Shown one piece after another: positions 8,829 to 16,783 of a DNA stretch of 64,000 bases. Below the pieces are notes generated by a model. That model saw only the letters and a program-made list of their open reading frames with translations. It was not told where the DNA came from and made no database searches. Source of the stretch: Celeribacter baekdonensis (GTDB lineage Bacteria > Pseudomonadota > Alphaproteobacteria > Rhodobacterales > Rhodobacteraceae); assembly GCF_900102315.1 (NCBI RefSeq), contig NZ_FNBL01000001.1:323841-387840 (forward strand). The letters run 5' to 3'. The position numbers and the translations under genes are program-made. Numbering within the stretch: position 1 is the first letter of the stretch; every line of letters starts with the position of its first letter.

Positions 8829-10199
8829 TCAGGCTGAAAGGCGTGGTTCCAGGCGGAGCCAAATCCCGTCTTTCGAGCGCACGGTCAGATGCGCCACGGG
8901 CATCGGCGTTTTGTCCGTCACCACCGTGATGCGGTAAGCGCGTGCCATCATGGCCAAAAGCAATGGTCCCTCGACCATGGCAAACCCCGCCCCGGTACAG
9001 ACCCGCGGGCCCGACGAAAACGGAATAAACGCATCGCGCAGACATTGCTTGCCGTTCTCGGTTTTGAACCGATCCGGGTCAAAGGCGTCGGGGCGGTCCC
9101 AAAACCGTTCGTGCCGCCCCAAATGCCAGGGCGACAACACGATCTGCGCGCCTTTGGGCACATCGCGTTCGCGGAACCGCACCGGGCATTTGGCCTCCCG
9201 CACCATCATCGGCACCGGCGGGTAGAGCCGCAGGGTTTCGCGGAACACATCCTTGGTAAAGCGCAATTTCGAGAGATCCGAGAACGTCGGTTGATCGCCA
9301 AAGGCCGCGCCCTCTGCCGCGACCCGGTCCTGCACCTGCGGGTTGGCGGCCAAAAGCCAAAGCGCCCATGCCAGCGCCGACGCCGAGGTCTCATGGCCCG
9401 CAAGAAAGAAAATCGCCACCTGATCGACCATCTCAGCGGTATCAAACCCCTGCCCCGTGACCGGGTCTTTGGTGGTCATGATCTTGGTCGCCAGATCATC
9501 AGGCGCCTGCCCCGCTGCGATCTCGGCCTGTCGCGCGACGGTCAGATCGGTGATCAAACGGCGGATCGCCTTGGCCCCTTGGCGGGTGTGTTTGCGATGA
9601 AACCGCGGCATCCATTTCGGCAGCGGTACAAAGGCCGCGATGTTGAGGATCGGTTGGGCGCGTTGGTAGGCTTGGAATTCGTCAAACACGTCGCGCGCGA
9701 CATGGTGGGTGATCGGGATGGAAAACAAGGTGCGAAAAATCACATCCGCCGCCGCATGCGAGGCATGGGGTTCGATGTCGAACGCGCCGTGCTCTGTGCT
9801 CAGGCGCTCGACCATGCCCCGCCCCGCCGCCAACATCGCCGGAAACGTGTCTTTGAGCCGCCCGCCTTCAAAGGCCGGGTCAATGATCCGGCGCTGCCGC
9901 AGCCATGTCTCGCCATTGGTCAAAAACACCGAATGGCCCAAAAGCGGTCGCAGCCCCTCGGCAATGCGCGCCGATTTTGGAAAATTCATCGGCTCTTCAT
10001 TGAGCACGCGTTTGACCAGCGCGGGTTGATTGACCAGAAACGATCGGAAAAACAGCGTTTTATATTCGGCCATCCACGCGCGATAGAGCTTGGCGGGTTG
10101 GGCCGACAGGATATCTTTGCGAAACAGTTTCACATACTGGCGCAGGGTGGTTTTTTCCGGGCGCGGGGTCGGTTTCGGCGGGATCATATCAGAGGTCAT
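8829..10199 (-). CDS. Cytochrome P450
   Basis: A 456-residue soluble P450. The I-helix oxygen-activation motif is AGHETSA (267-273), the K-helix ExxR is E321-x-x-R324 in RETLRLYPP, the meander P-x-R-F is at DPDRF, and the haem loop is FSSGPRVCTGAG with the thiolate cysteine at 401. The E-T-L-R-L-Y-P-P region and 456-residue length resemble bacterial relatives of the fatty-acid or CYP4/CYP102-like clan rather than camphor-type P450s. That is an inference from motif spacing only. Its ATG overlaps by one base (TAATG) the stop of the upstream hydrolase-like gene, so the two are coupled. No ferredoxin or reductase gene is adjacent. Confidence 0.93.
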   Translation of the reverse strand: MTSDMIPPKPTPRPEKTTLRQYVKLFRKDILSAQPAKLYRAWMAEYKTLFFRSFLVNQPALVKRVLNEEPMNFPKSARIAEGLRPLLGHSVFLTNGETWLRQRRIIDPAFEGGRLKDTFPAMLAAGRGMVERLSTEHGAFDIEPHASHAAADVIFRTLFSIPITHHVARDVFDEFQAYQRAQPILNIAAFVPLPKWMPRFHRKHTRQGAKAIRRLITDLTVARQAEIAAGQAPDDLATKIMTTKDPVTGQGFDTAEMVDQVAIFFLAGHETSASALAWALWLLAANPQVQDRVAAEGAAFGDQPTFSDLSKLRFTKDVFRETLRLYPPVPMMVREAKCPVRFRERDVPKGAQIVLSPWHLGRHERFWDRPDAFDPDRFKTENGKQCLRDAFIPFSSGPRVCTGAGFAMVEGPLLLAMMARAYRITVVTDKTPMPVAHLTVRSKDGIWLRLEPRLSA

Positions 10200-11428
10200 T
10201 ATGGGGCCATGTCCGTGTATCTGTTGGCCGGGATGTCGATCCGGCTGGGGCTGGGCATGTGCGTGGCAAAGCGGGTGCGAAGGGTGTGCCCTCCTGCCGT
10301 GATTTGAAAATAATCATAGGGTCCGGGCCGATCAAAGGCGCAAAGATATTGAAAATGCAGACGAAAAAATCGCCGCTTGAGCGCGTTCCAACGCGCGGGC
10401 GAGAGCGTATTTTTGAAAGCGGCAGAGATCACCAGCGGATATTTTTGATCCTCGGGTGCGACACCGGAGACTTTCACCGGATCGCACAGCGCAAAGGAAC
10501 AGGGGTCCCCCGGCGCCGTGACATCGAGCCAAAACAACTCCTCGCGCGCGGACAAATAGGCCAAATCCCGGCGCAGTGCCTTGGCCTCGGGCAGGTAGGA
10601 CACCATCGGCACCACCTGCCCCAATGAGAGGAAGGACAATTCCGGGCCATTGTCCGGCACATCGCCCCTGCGGATAAGCTCCGCCAAAATTGACACCCCC
10701 ACATGCGCACCAGACGAATGGCCGACGATCAAAACCTCGTCCCAGTCCTGGCGCAAGGCCTCGGCAATATCGGCGCGAAATTCCGCCATTCGAGTGACCA
10801 GCGCGGGCGGGTCCGCGCCGCGCCAACGCGCCGAAAACCCGTAATCATGCATCAGGTAATAGGCGAAAAACTTACCGTCCTGGCGTTTGAACCAGGTCAA
10901 AAGCGCATAGGCGAGGCCAAGACCCGCCGCGATCCCAAGCCACTGAATGAACGTCCCAAACCGCCCCGCCAGCGCGCTCACGCCCCAAAACAGGCCAAGC
11001 GCAACGCCAAGTTGCAACAGCAACACGCCAATCGGATAGAGCGCCGCCAAAACCGGCCCGCGCCGCAATTTCATCAATCGAAACAACGCGCCAGAGCCAA
11101 TATAGGTCCAGGCCGTGCGGGCAAGGATCAGATAGGTGCGCAAAATCCCGGCGTCCATACTGTCTTGGACAATGTCGGACCAGACCAGCACGTCGATCTC
11201 GCTCTCGGTCTGCGCACCCTTAATGCTGCTGCGCACCGACCAGCCAAATCGCCTGCCTTTTTTGGCAGACAGGTCGATCTCATACCCGGAAATCTCCGCC
11301 TGCGCGCGGCTTTCTTTACGGTAAAGTTCGCGGTAGCGGCGCGGCGGGATTGGGTCATAGCCGGGGATGTAAAACACCCGCCGCCGCTTGACCTCTTGGT
11401 CTCCCATCCCTCTGTCCTGCGCTGTCAT
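10199..11428 (-). CDS. Membrane-anchored alpha/beta-hydrolase-like protein, unknown function
   Basis: A 409-residue protein, not recognised as a named family. It starts with a basic stretch and FYIPGYDPIPPRRY near residue 19, a strand-loop typical of the oxyanion side of alpha/beta hydrolases. Two or three hydrophobic segments follow (about 97-112, 127-152, 160-180). A nucleophile elbow VGHSSGAHVG has the candidate catalytic S238. Downstream, LDVTAPGDPCSFALCDP could supply the acid and the ITAGGHTL segment near the end a histidine. It lies immediately upstream of and coupled to the P450, so a lipid-like substrate shared by hydrolase and oxygenase is plausible. Start at 11428 is uncertain; ATG 11407 is also possible, with AGAGGG just before it. 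Confidence 0.6.
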   Translation of the reverse strand: MTAQDRGMGDQEVKRRRVFYIPGYDPIPPRRYRELYRKESRAQAEISGYEIDLSAKKGRRFGWSVRSSIKGAQTESEIDVLVWSDIVQDSMDAGILRTYLILARTAWTYIGSGALFRLMKLRRGPVLAALYPIGVLLLQLGVALGLFWGVSALAGRFGTFIQWLGIAAGLGLAYALLTWFKRQDGKFFAYYLMHDYGFSARWRGADPPALVTRMAEFRADIAEALRQDWDEVLIVGHSSGAHVGVSILAELIRRGDVPDNGPELSFLSLGQVVPMVSYLPEAKALRRDLAYLSAREELFWLDVTAPGDPCSFALCDPVKVSGVAPEDQKYPLVISAAFKNTLSPARWNALKRRFFRLHFQYLCAFDRPGPYDYFQITAGGHTLRTRFATHMPSPSRIDIPANRYTDMAP

Positions 11429-11535
11429 GCCCGAACCCTTTGGTTTTCAAGCATCTTAGCGGGTAAATATGATGAAAATAAGCCCGAAACCGCACCGGCA
11501 CAGACGGGCAGATCAGATGTCAGACAGCGGTGGAT

Positions 11536-12288
11536 TTAACCAAGCTGGCTTAGCACCGGGAAGGCTTCAAGCAGCCAATAGGACAGGCGCGAAAACGCCC
11601 CCGTCAGCATCATCAGCCCGACCAAGACCAACAACCCGCCCATGAGTTTTTCGATCACCCCCATATGGCGTTTGAGCCGGTTCATCAGGCCCACGGCGCG
11701 GGTGATGAAAATCGCCGACAACAGGAAGGGCAAGCCCAGCCCAAAGGCATAGGTGGCCAAAAGCATGGTGCCGCGCGACACCGAGCCCTCAGAGGCGGCC
11801 ATGGACAGGATCGCGCCCAATTGAGGGCCGATGCAAGGCGTCCAGCCAAAGGCGAAAGCCAGCCCGAGGATATAGGCGCCGAACGCTGTGCCGCCCTTGT
11901 CGCCCGCATCCATCCGCGCTTCGCGGTCCAGAATCGGAATGCGAAAGACCGACAGGAAATGCAGGCCCAAAATCAGGATCACAACGCCGGATATTTTGGC
12001 GAAAATCTCCTGATTTTTTAGGAAAAACATCCCGAACGCCGAGGCTGTGAAGCCCATGAACAAGAACACGGTGGACAGGCCCAGAACGAACATGATCGCG
12101 GGCACAATCGCCTTGCGCGAGCCACGTCCGCCGCCGGTGAGTTCATTCATCGAAATGCCCGACATATAGGCCAGATAAGGCGGCACGATGGGCAGCACGC
12201 AAGGACTCAAAAACGACACCATGCCAGCGGCCAAAGCCACGAGCATGGAGAGCAAGAGGGTTGCGTCAAAGAGATCGATTCCAAACAT
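11536..12288 (-). CDS. ccdA: Cytochrome c biogenesis protein CcdA
   Basis: A 250-residue inner-membrane protein with six predicted transmembrane helices. The two redox cysteines sit where the family has them: C30 in SFLSPCVLP and C152 in GWTPCIGP, each at the start of a symmetric half. CcdA carries electrons from cytoplasmic thioredoxin across the membrane to periplasmic thiol-disulfide proteins used in cytochrome c maturation. It ends about 110 bp before the region of the hydrolase-like gene start and is transcribed in the same direction, but spacing does not force a shared transcript. Start at ATG 12288 has a GCAGGA site just upstream. Confidence 0.93.
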   Translation of the reverse strand: MFGIDLFDATLLLSMLVALAAGMVSFLSPCVLPIVPPYLAYMSGISMNELTGGGRGSRKAIVPAIMFVLGLSTVFLFMGFTASAFGMFFLKNQEIFAKISGVVILILGLHFLSVFRIPILDREARMDAGDKGGTAFGAYILGLAFAFGWTPCIGPQLGAILSMAASEGSVSRGTMLLATYAFGLGLPFLLSAIFITRAVGLMNRLKRHMGVIEKLMGGLLVLVGLMMLTGAFSRLSYWLLEAFPVLSQLG

Positions 12289-12379
12289 ATCCTGCTCATG
12301 CCATGTCCGCGCGCCTGTGAAAAGCGTCCGCTATGTCGCGCCCCCTCACTTTTGCGTTGGGTGCGCGCGTATACATACA

Positions 12380-12408
12380 AAAACGGCCGGGACTGACCCG
12401 GCCGTTTT
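12380..12408 (-). terminator. Rho-independent terminator after rne
   Basis: Perfect 12-bp inverted repeat (AAAACGGCCGGG at 12380-12391 and its complement at 12397-12408) with a 5-nt loop. On the minus strand it is followed by a run of T, placing it 28 bp beyond the rne stop. It separates rne from ccdA. Confidence 0.85.
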
Positions 12409-12435
12409 GATCTTATTAGGCGGAATTAGGCGGAT

Positions 12436-15400
12436 TTAGCGCCCAATACTCCACCAACCGCGGCGTTTCGGACCGTCATCCTCTGGCTCTGATGCGGTCT
12501 CGGACGCGCTTTCGGACACGCTTTCCGACGCACTTTCTCTGGCCTCGGCCATCTCCGGGGCGGGCTCTGGTGCCGTTTCTGGCGCAGCCTCGGCGACAGG
12601 TTCCGCAACAACGTCAACCACGGGGGTCTCCACCACAGCCTCAGCGGCAATCTCTGGCGCAGTCTCTGCTACAGTCTCGACCGGGGCCTCAGCAGGCGTT
12701 TCCGCCACAGGAGCCTCCACTTTAACCGCTGCTGCCGCCTCTGCCGCTTTTGCGGCTTCTTCGGCCTCGCGTTCGGCTTTGGTCTTGCGTTTGCGCGGTG
12801 CGGGCTTCGGTTTGGCAACCGCCGCTTCGTCCTTGCCTTCGGTCACAGGCTTTTTGGCCCGCGAACGTGTGGTTTTGGGCTTTGCCGCAGTCTTAGTCTC
12901 AGTCTTAGTCTCAGCCGCAGCTTCCGCGCCCTCTTCCGCAACAACAGCAGGCTTGCGCGCCCGGCTTGTCCGTGTGCGCTTGGGCTTTTCAGCGGGGGCT
13001 TCCTCAGCGGCAGACTCGGTCTCCGTTGCGACCTCCTCTTTGGTCTCTTCTTTGACCTCTGCGGCCTCTTCGCTCACAGGCGTCGTTTTTTTGGTGCTGC
13101 GCGAGCGGGTGCGGGTGCGCTTGGGTTTCTCAACCGGGGCCTCCTCAACCGCCTCAGCCGCCTCCGGGGTCACATCGTCCGGCGCGCTTTCGCTGTCATC
13201 AAAACCATTGTCCTCATCAGACCCGTTGTCCTCATCGGAGCCGTTTTCACCCTCTTGACCCTCGGTCGTCTCACCGGGTTTGCGGCGACGACGACGACGG
13301 CGACGACGTTTTTTCGGCTTCTCTTCTTCGCCCGTGTCCTCGGTGGCATCCACGCTACGCGGCTCGGACACCTCGACAGCCTCAGCCTCCTCAACCACGG
13401 CGTCGATCGGCTCCTCTTCAGGCTCAACATAGTCGGCCATCAAATCGGCGGAGGCCGAAATCACGTTGCTTTGTTCGGCCAAGATCACTCGGGTCGCGGT
13501 TTTGAACCGTTCGATGGTGAAATCGGGTGAAATCATGAACGGATCAGCCTCAAGACGCACGGCCATGCCGTAGCGCGCCTCGATTTGGGCGACGCGTTCG
13601 CGTTTGATATTGACCAGATAGTTGATCACCGCCACCGGCGCTTTGACCAAAACCTCGCGGGAGCGCTTGCGGGTGCCCTCCTCTTCGAGTTGGCGCAGGA
13701 TCGTCAGGGCCATGTTGTCGTCCGAGCGGATCAGACCCGTGCCATGACAATGCGGACAGGGCTGGGTCGTGGCTTCCAACATGCCGGGGCGCAGACGCTG
13801 ACGAGACATTTCCAACAGACCAAAGCCCGAAATGCGCCCCACCTGAATGCGGGCACGGTCGGTTTTGAGCTTGTCTTTCAGACGCTTTTCGACGGCGGCA
13901 TTGTTGCGGCGCTCTTCCATGTCGATAAAGTCGATCACGATCAGACCGGCCAAGTCGCGCAGACGCGCTTGACGGGCCACCTCTTCGGCAGCCTCAAGGT
14001 TGGTTTTGAGCGCCGTTTCCTCGATCGAGCCTTCTTTGGTGGCGCGGCCGGAGTTGACGTCGACAGCGACCAGAGCTTCGGTCAAATCAATGACGATATA
14101 GCCGCCGGATTTGAGTTGCACGGTCGGGTTGAACATCGAGCTGAGGTAGCTTTCGACCTGAAAGCGCGCGAACAACGGCAGGCTGTCGGCGTAATGTTTC
14201 ACGTTCTCGGCATGGGTCGGCATGATCATTTCCATGAAAGCCTTCGCCTCACGGAACCCCGCCTCGCCCTCCACAAACACCTCGTCGATGTCTTTGTTAT
14301 AGAGGTCGCGGATCGAGCGTTTGATCAGGTCGCCCTCCTCATAGATTTTCGCAGGCGCCGTGGATTTCAGCGTCAGCGCGCGGATCTGTTCCCACATCCG
14401 TTTGAGGTAGTCATAATCACGTTTGATCTCGGTCTTGGTGCGTTGCGCGCCCGCGGTGCGCACGATCAGACCAGCACCCTGCGGCACTTCAAGTTCGCCT
14501 GCGATCTCTTTGAGTTTCTTGCGATCTGCGATATTGGTGATTTTACGCGAAATACCACCGCCACGCGCGGTGTTCGGCATCAAAACGCAATAGCGACCGG
14601 CCAGCGAGAGATAGGTGGTCAGAGCCGCGCCTTTGTTGCCGCGCTCTTCTTTGACGACCTGCACCAACATCACCTGGCGGACTTTGACGACCTCCTGGAT
14701 TTTATATTTGCGCGGGCGCGGTTTGCGCACCGGACGGAAATCATCAGAGGAGTCATCGTCGGCCACGCTTTCGATGCTGTCGTCTTTGTCGGCGGCGGTT
14801 TCGGCGGCGTCGTCTTCGTCGTCGCCCTCATCACCGTCATCGTCTTGATCGTCGGTCTCGTCGTCGGCCACGTCATCAGAGGCGGTGTCGCCCTCCTCCG
14901 CTGGCTCTTCCACCGGCGTGTCCTGTACGGCAAAGGCGGGCGATGTGCCCTCTTCGACCGGGCTGTGCCCGGAGGGGTCCGCGATCATATCGTCGGCCTC
15001 GGAGGCCTCCGGTTCGATCACATCCATGCCGGAAATGCTTTGGGGAGCGCTGCCTTGTGTGGTGCTGTCTTGATCCGCATCCTCGCCCACGACCTCTTGG
15101 GTCTCGACCGCATCAGAGGATGTCACCTCTTCGGCCTTTGAGCGCGTGCGCGAACGGGAGCGACGACGGGGGCGTTTCGGCTTGTCCTCTTCCTCTTCCT
15201 GCGCTTTCGCATAGGCCAATTCTTCGGCCATCAAGGCTTCGCGATCCGCAACCGGGATCTGATAATAATCCGGGTGAATTTCAGAAAACGCGAGGAAACC
15301 GTGACGGTTTCCGCCGTAATCGACAAAAGCCGCCTGAAGCGACGGTTCGACGCGCGTTACTTTTGCGAGGTAAATGTTGCCAGCAAGCTGACGTTTGTTT

Positions 15401-15498
15401 TCAGATTCAAAATCAAATTCCTCGACCTTGTTTCCGTCGACCACCACAACGCGGGTCTCTTCCGCGTGGGTGGCATCGATAAGCATCTTTTTAGCCAT
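12436..15498 (-). CDS. rne: Ribonuclease E (Rne/Rng family)
   Basis: A 1020-residue protein from ATG 15498; the frame stays open further upstream but MAKKMLIDATHAEE is the conserved family start. The S1 RNA-binding domain begins at about residue 35 (GNIYLAKVTRVEPSLQAAFV) and is split by a roughly 200-residue very acidic and Arg/Ser-rich insertion. It then resumes at YKIQEVVKVRQVMLVQVVKEE. The catalytic core follows, with YIVIDLTEALVAVDVNSG and the zinc-link CPHCHGTG. The C-terminal third is low-complexity: an Arg block near 13283-13315, two similar EKPKRTRT repeats, then a Glu/Ala/Pro tail. The enzyme starts mRNA decay and processes rRNA/tRNA, and the tail probably scaffolds a degradosome. 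It ends at a strong terminator. Confidence 0.95.
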   Translation of the reverse strand: MAKKMLIDATHAEETRVVVVDGNKVEEFDFESENKRQLAGNIYLAKVTRVEPSLQAAFVDYGGNRHGFLAFSEIHPDYYQIPVADREALMAEELAYAKAQEEEEDKPKRPRRRSRSRTRSKAEEVTSSDAVETQEVVGEDADQDSTTQGSAPQSISGMDVIEPEASEADDMIADPSGHSPVEEGTSPAFAVQDTPVEEPAEEGDTASDDVADDETDDQDDDGDEGDDEDDAAETAADKDDSIESVADDDSSDDFRPVRKPRPRKYKIQEVVKVRQVMLVQVVKEERGNKGAALTTYLSLAGRYCVLMPNTARGGGISRKITNIADRKKLKEIAGELEVPQGAGLIVRTAGAQRTKTEIKRDYDYLKRMWEQIRALTLKSTAPAKIYEEGDLIKRSIRDLYNKDIDEVFVEGEAGFREAKAFMEMIMPTHAENVKHYADSLPLFARFQVESYLSSMFNPTVQLKSGGYIVIDLTEALVAVDVNSGRATKEGSIEETALKTNLEAAEEVARQARLRDLAGLIVIDFIDMEERRNNAAVEKRLKDKLKTDRARIQVGRISGFGLLEMSRQRLRPGMLEATTQPCPHCHGTGLIRSDDNMALTILRQLEEEGTRKRSREVLVKAPVAVINYLVNIKRERVAQIEARYGMAVRLEADPFMISPDFTIERFKTATRVILAEQSNVISASADLMADYVEPEEEPIDAVVEEAEAVEVSEPRSVDATEDTGEEEKPKKRRRRRRRRRKPGETTEGQEGENGSDEDNGSDEDNGFDDSESAPDDVTPEAAEAVEEAPVEKPKRTRTRSRSTKKTTPVSEEAAEVKEETKEEVATETESAAEEAPAEKPKRTRTSRARKPAVVAEEGAEAAAETKTETKTAAKPKTTRSRAKKPVTEGKDEAAVAKPKPAPRKRKTKAEREAEEAAKAAEAAAAVKVEAPVAETPAEAPVETVAETAPEIAAEAVVETPVVDVVAEPVAEAAPETAPEPAPEMAEARESASESVSESASETASEPEDDGPKRRGWWSIGR

Positions 15499-16266
15499 TG
15501 TTGTCTTTCGGCACCCACAACAGACGCGCCTCCCCTTCGGAGCGACACGCGGGTTTTCGGGTGATGTTTTGGGGCGAGCGATCGTGCGGGCAAGGGCGCG
15601 GGGACGCAAGCGTCCCGTCTGTGCTCTAATCTTGCCTCGTCGCGTTGCATCGCGGTTCTTCTCCGGCACATCGGGCGCGCCTTTCGGCCCTGCCCTAGTC
15701 CCCATACAAATCCCCCTGTCCGGCTTGGACATCAGGGGCGTTTCATGCCGCTGGATGTATCACGTCTGGCTTTGTCATGCCTGACCTTGTCTGCCCAGCG
15801 GCGGCATCGGTCTGCGCTACGGGCGGGCGGCGTCGATGGGGTTCACTGATCTCAGATGGATCAAGGACCTCACAGGCGGCTCCAGCTCTCGCATGCAGCG
15901 AATGAGTCTCACGCGGTTTCCGGGGCGGCGTTGTCCCAAAGGACCCAAGGGACCTCAAAGGGACACCAAGCCAGACCTGCGTCTTCCTATCAGTAGTGAT
16001 CCCGCGCCCCTATGACAACACGCAAATTTGCAAAGTGGCAGTTCACGTTGGAAATCGCGGAAAACATGCGCCAATCGACGCGCATATGCGTCCCAAACGA
16101 CGGGGGGCCCTCATGACATTTGCCTTATTACCCGCAAAAGCTTAACGCATACTCACCTGATCCCGGCTCTCTGCCTCCGCTCTTGCACACCTCAGGCATC
16201 TGCGCTTTGCTGATCTCACCGTCCCAATCTCACGCGCCAATCTCGCTGTGCCCAAAGGAACCCGCA
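15499..16266. other. rne leader and intergenic region
   Basis: About 770 bp between divergent rne and the secreted-protein gene at 16267. The rne-proximal part contains a GC-rich hairpin (GGGACG 15601-15606 with CGTCCC 15611-15616, loop CAAG) and other G/C-rich segments. Long structured rne leaders mediate autoregulation in enterobacteria, so a similar role here is possible but unproven. Small open frames in this stretch lack ribosome-binding sites and protein-like composition. I see no RNA gene I can name. Confidence 0.45.
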
Positions 16267-16740
16267 ATGCCCCGCCCCCTGCCTGTCACAGCCACCTTTT
16301 CCCTCATCTTCGCCCTTCTCCCAACATTCGGTCAGGCCAAACCGCTCACCTGTGCGCCCGAATGGCATCGGGCCAATCTGACCAACTATACCTCCTACCC
16401 CGCCCCCGACAGCGAGGAATGCCTGGCCTATAATGGCTGCACTTGGGCCGGGCAGTTTTACGGTTTGGAGGACACTCAGACCGAAGCATGGGTCGCCGCG
16501 CATAACATCGTGGCGGTGCATGAAAAGGATTGGGGCTGGCTGGGCATGAAAACACTGCACCTGCGCCAAGACGGGCGCGAGATCACCACACAAGCCATCG
16601 ACATTTGTTCAGATGCGGACTGTGACGGCTGTTGTACAAAAAACCTCGGCGGTGACGGGTTTTTGGTCGATATCGAGATCAACACCATGGAGCGGTTTGG
16701 CACCGGCGCTGGGATCGTCGACTTTCAGGTCTGTGAATAG
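16267..16740 (+). CDS. Secreted cysteine-rich protein, possibly double-psi beta-barrel
   Basis: A 157-residue protein from ATG 16267, preceded by AAAGGA. Residues 1-20 form a signal peptide ending near GQAKP. The mature part has at least nine cysteines (TCAPEW, EECLAYNGCTW, DICSDADCDGCCTK, FQVCE), implying disulfides and a periplasmic or extracellular location. The order of A-I-D-I-C...D, G-F-L-V-D-I-E-I-N-T-M-E-R-F-G and G-I-V-D-F-Q-V resembles the second half of RlpA/expansin-like double-psi barrels, where V-T-D..., D-L-S-x-A-A-F and G-x-x-x-V-x-V occur in that order. This is pattern reading only. It stands alone between rne and the two-component genes. Confidence 0.6.
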   Translation: MPRPLPVTATFSLIFALLPTFGQAKPLTCAPEWHRANLTNYTSYPAPDSEECLAYNGCTWAGQFYGLEDTQTEAWVAAHNIVAVHEKDWGWLGMKTLHLRQDGREITTQAIDICSDADCDGCCTKNLGGDGFLVDIEINTMERFGTGAGIVDFQVCE

Positions 16741-16783
16741 GCCCCGCCCGGTGACTGGCAGATCACGGGCAGGACCAAAACGA

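Noticed and set aside
8889-10307. 472-codon open frame on the plus strand across the P450 gene
   Set aside because: Antisense shadow of a cytochrome P450 with complete motifs; the translated product is Arg/His/Gly-rich without domains.
13585-15141. 518-codon open frame on the plus strand across rne
   Set aside because: It lies antisense to the clear RNase E gene. Long antisense frames are expected from GC-rich codon use, and it has no ribosome-binding site or recognisable protein pattern.
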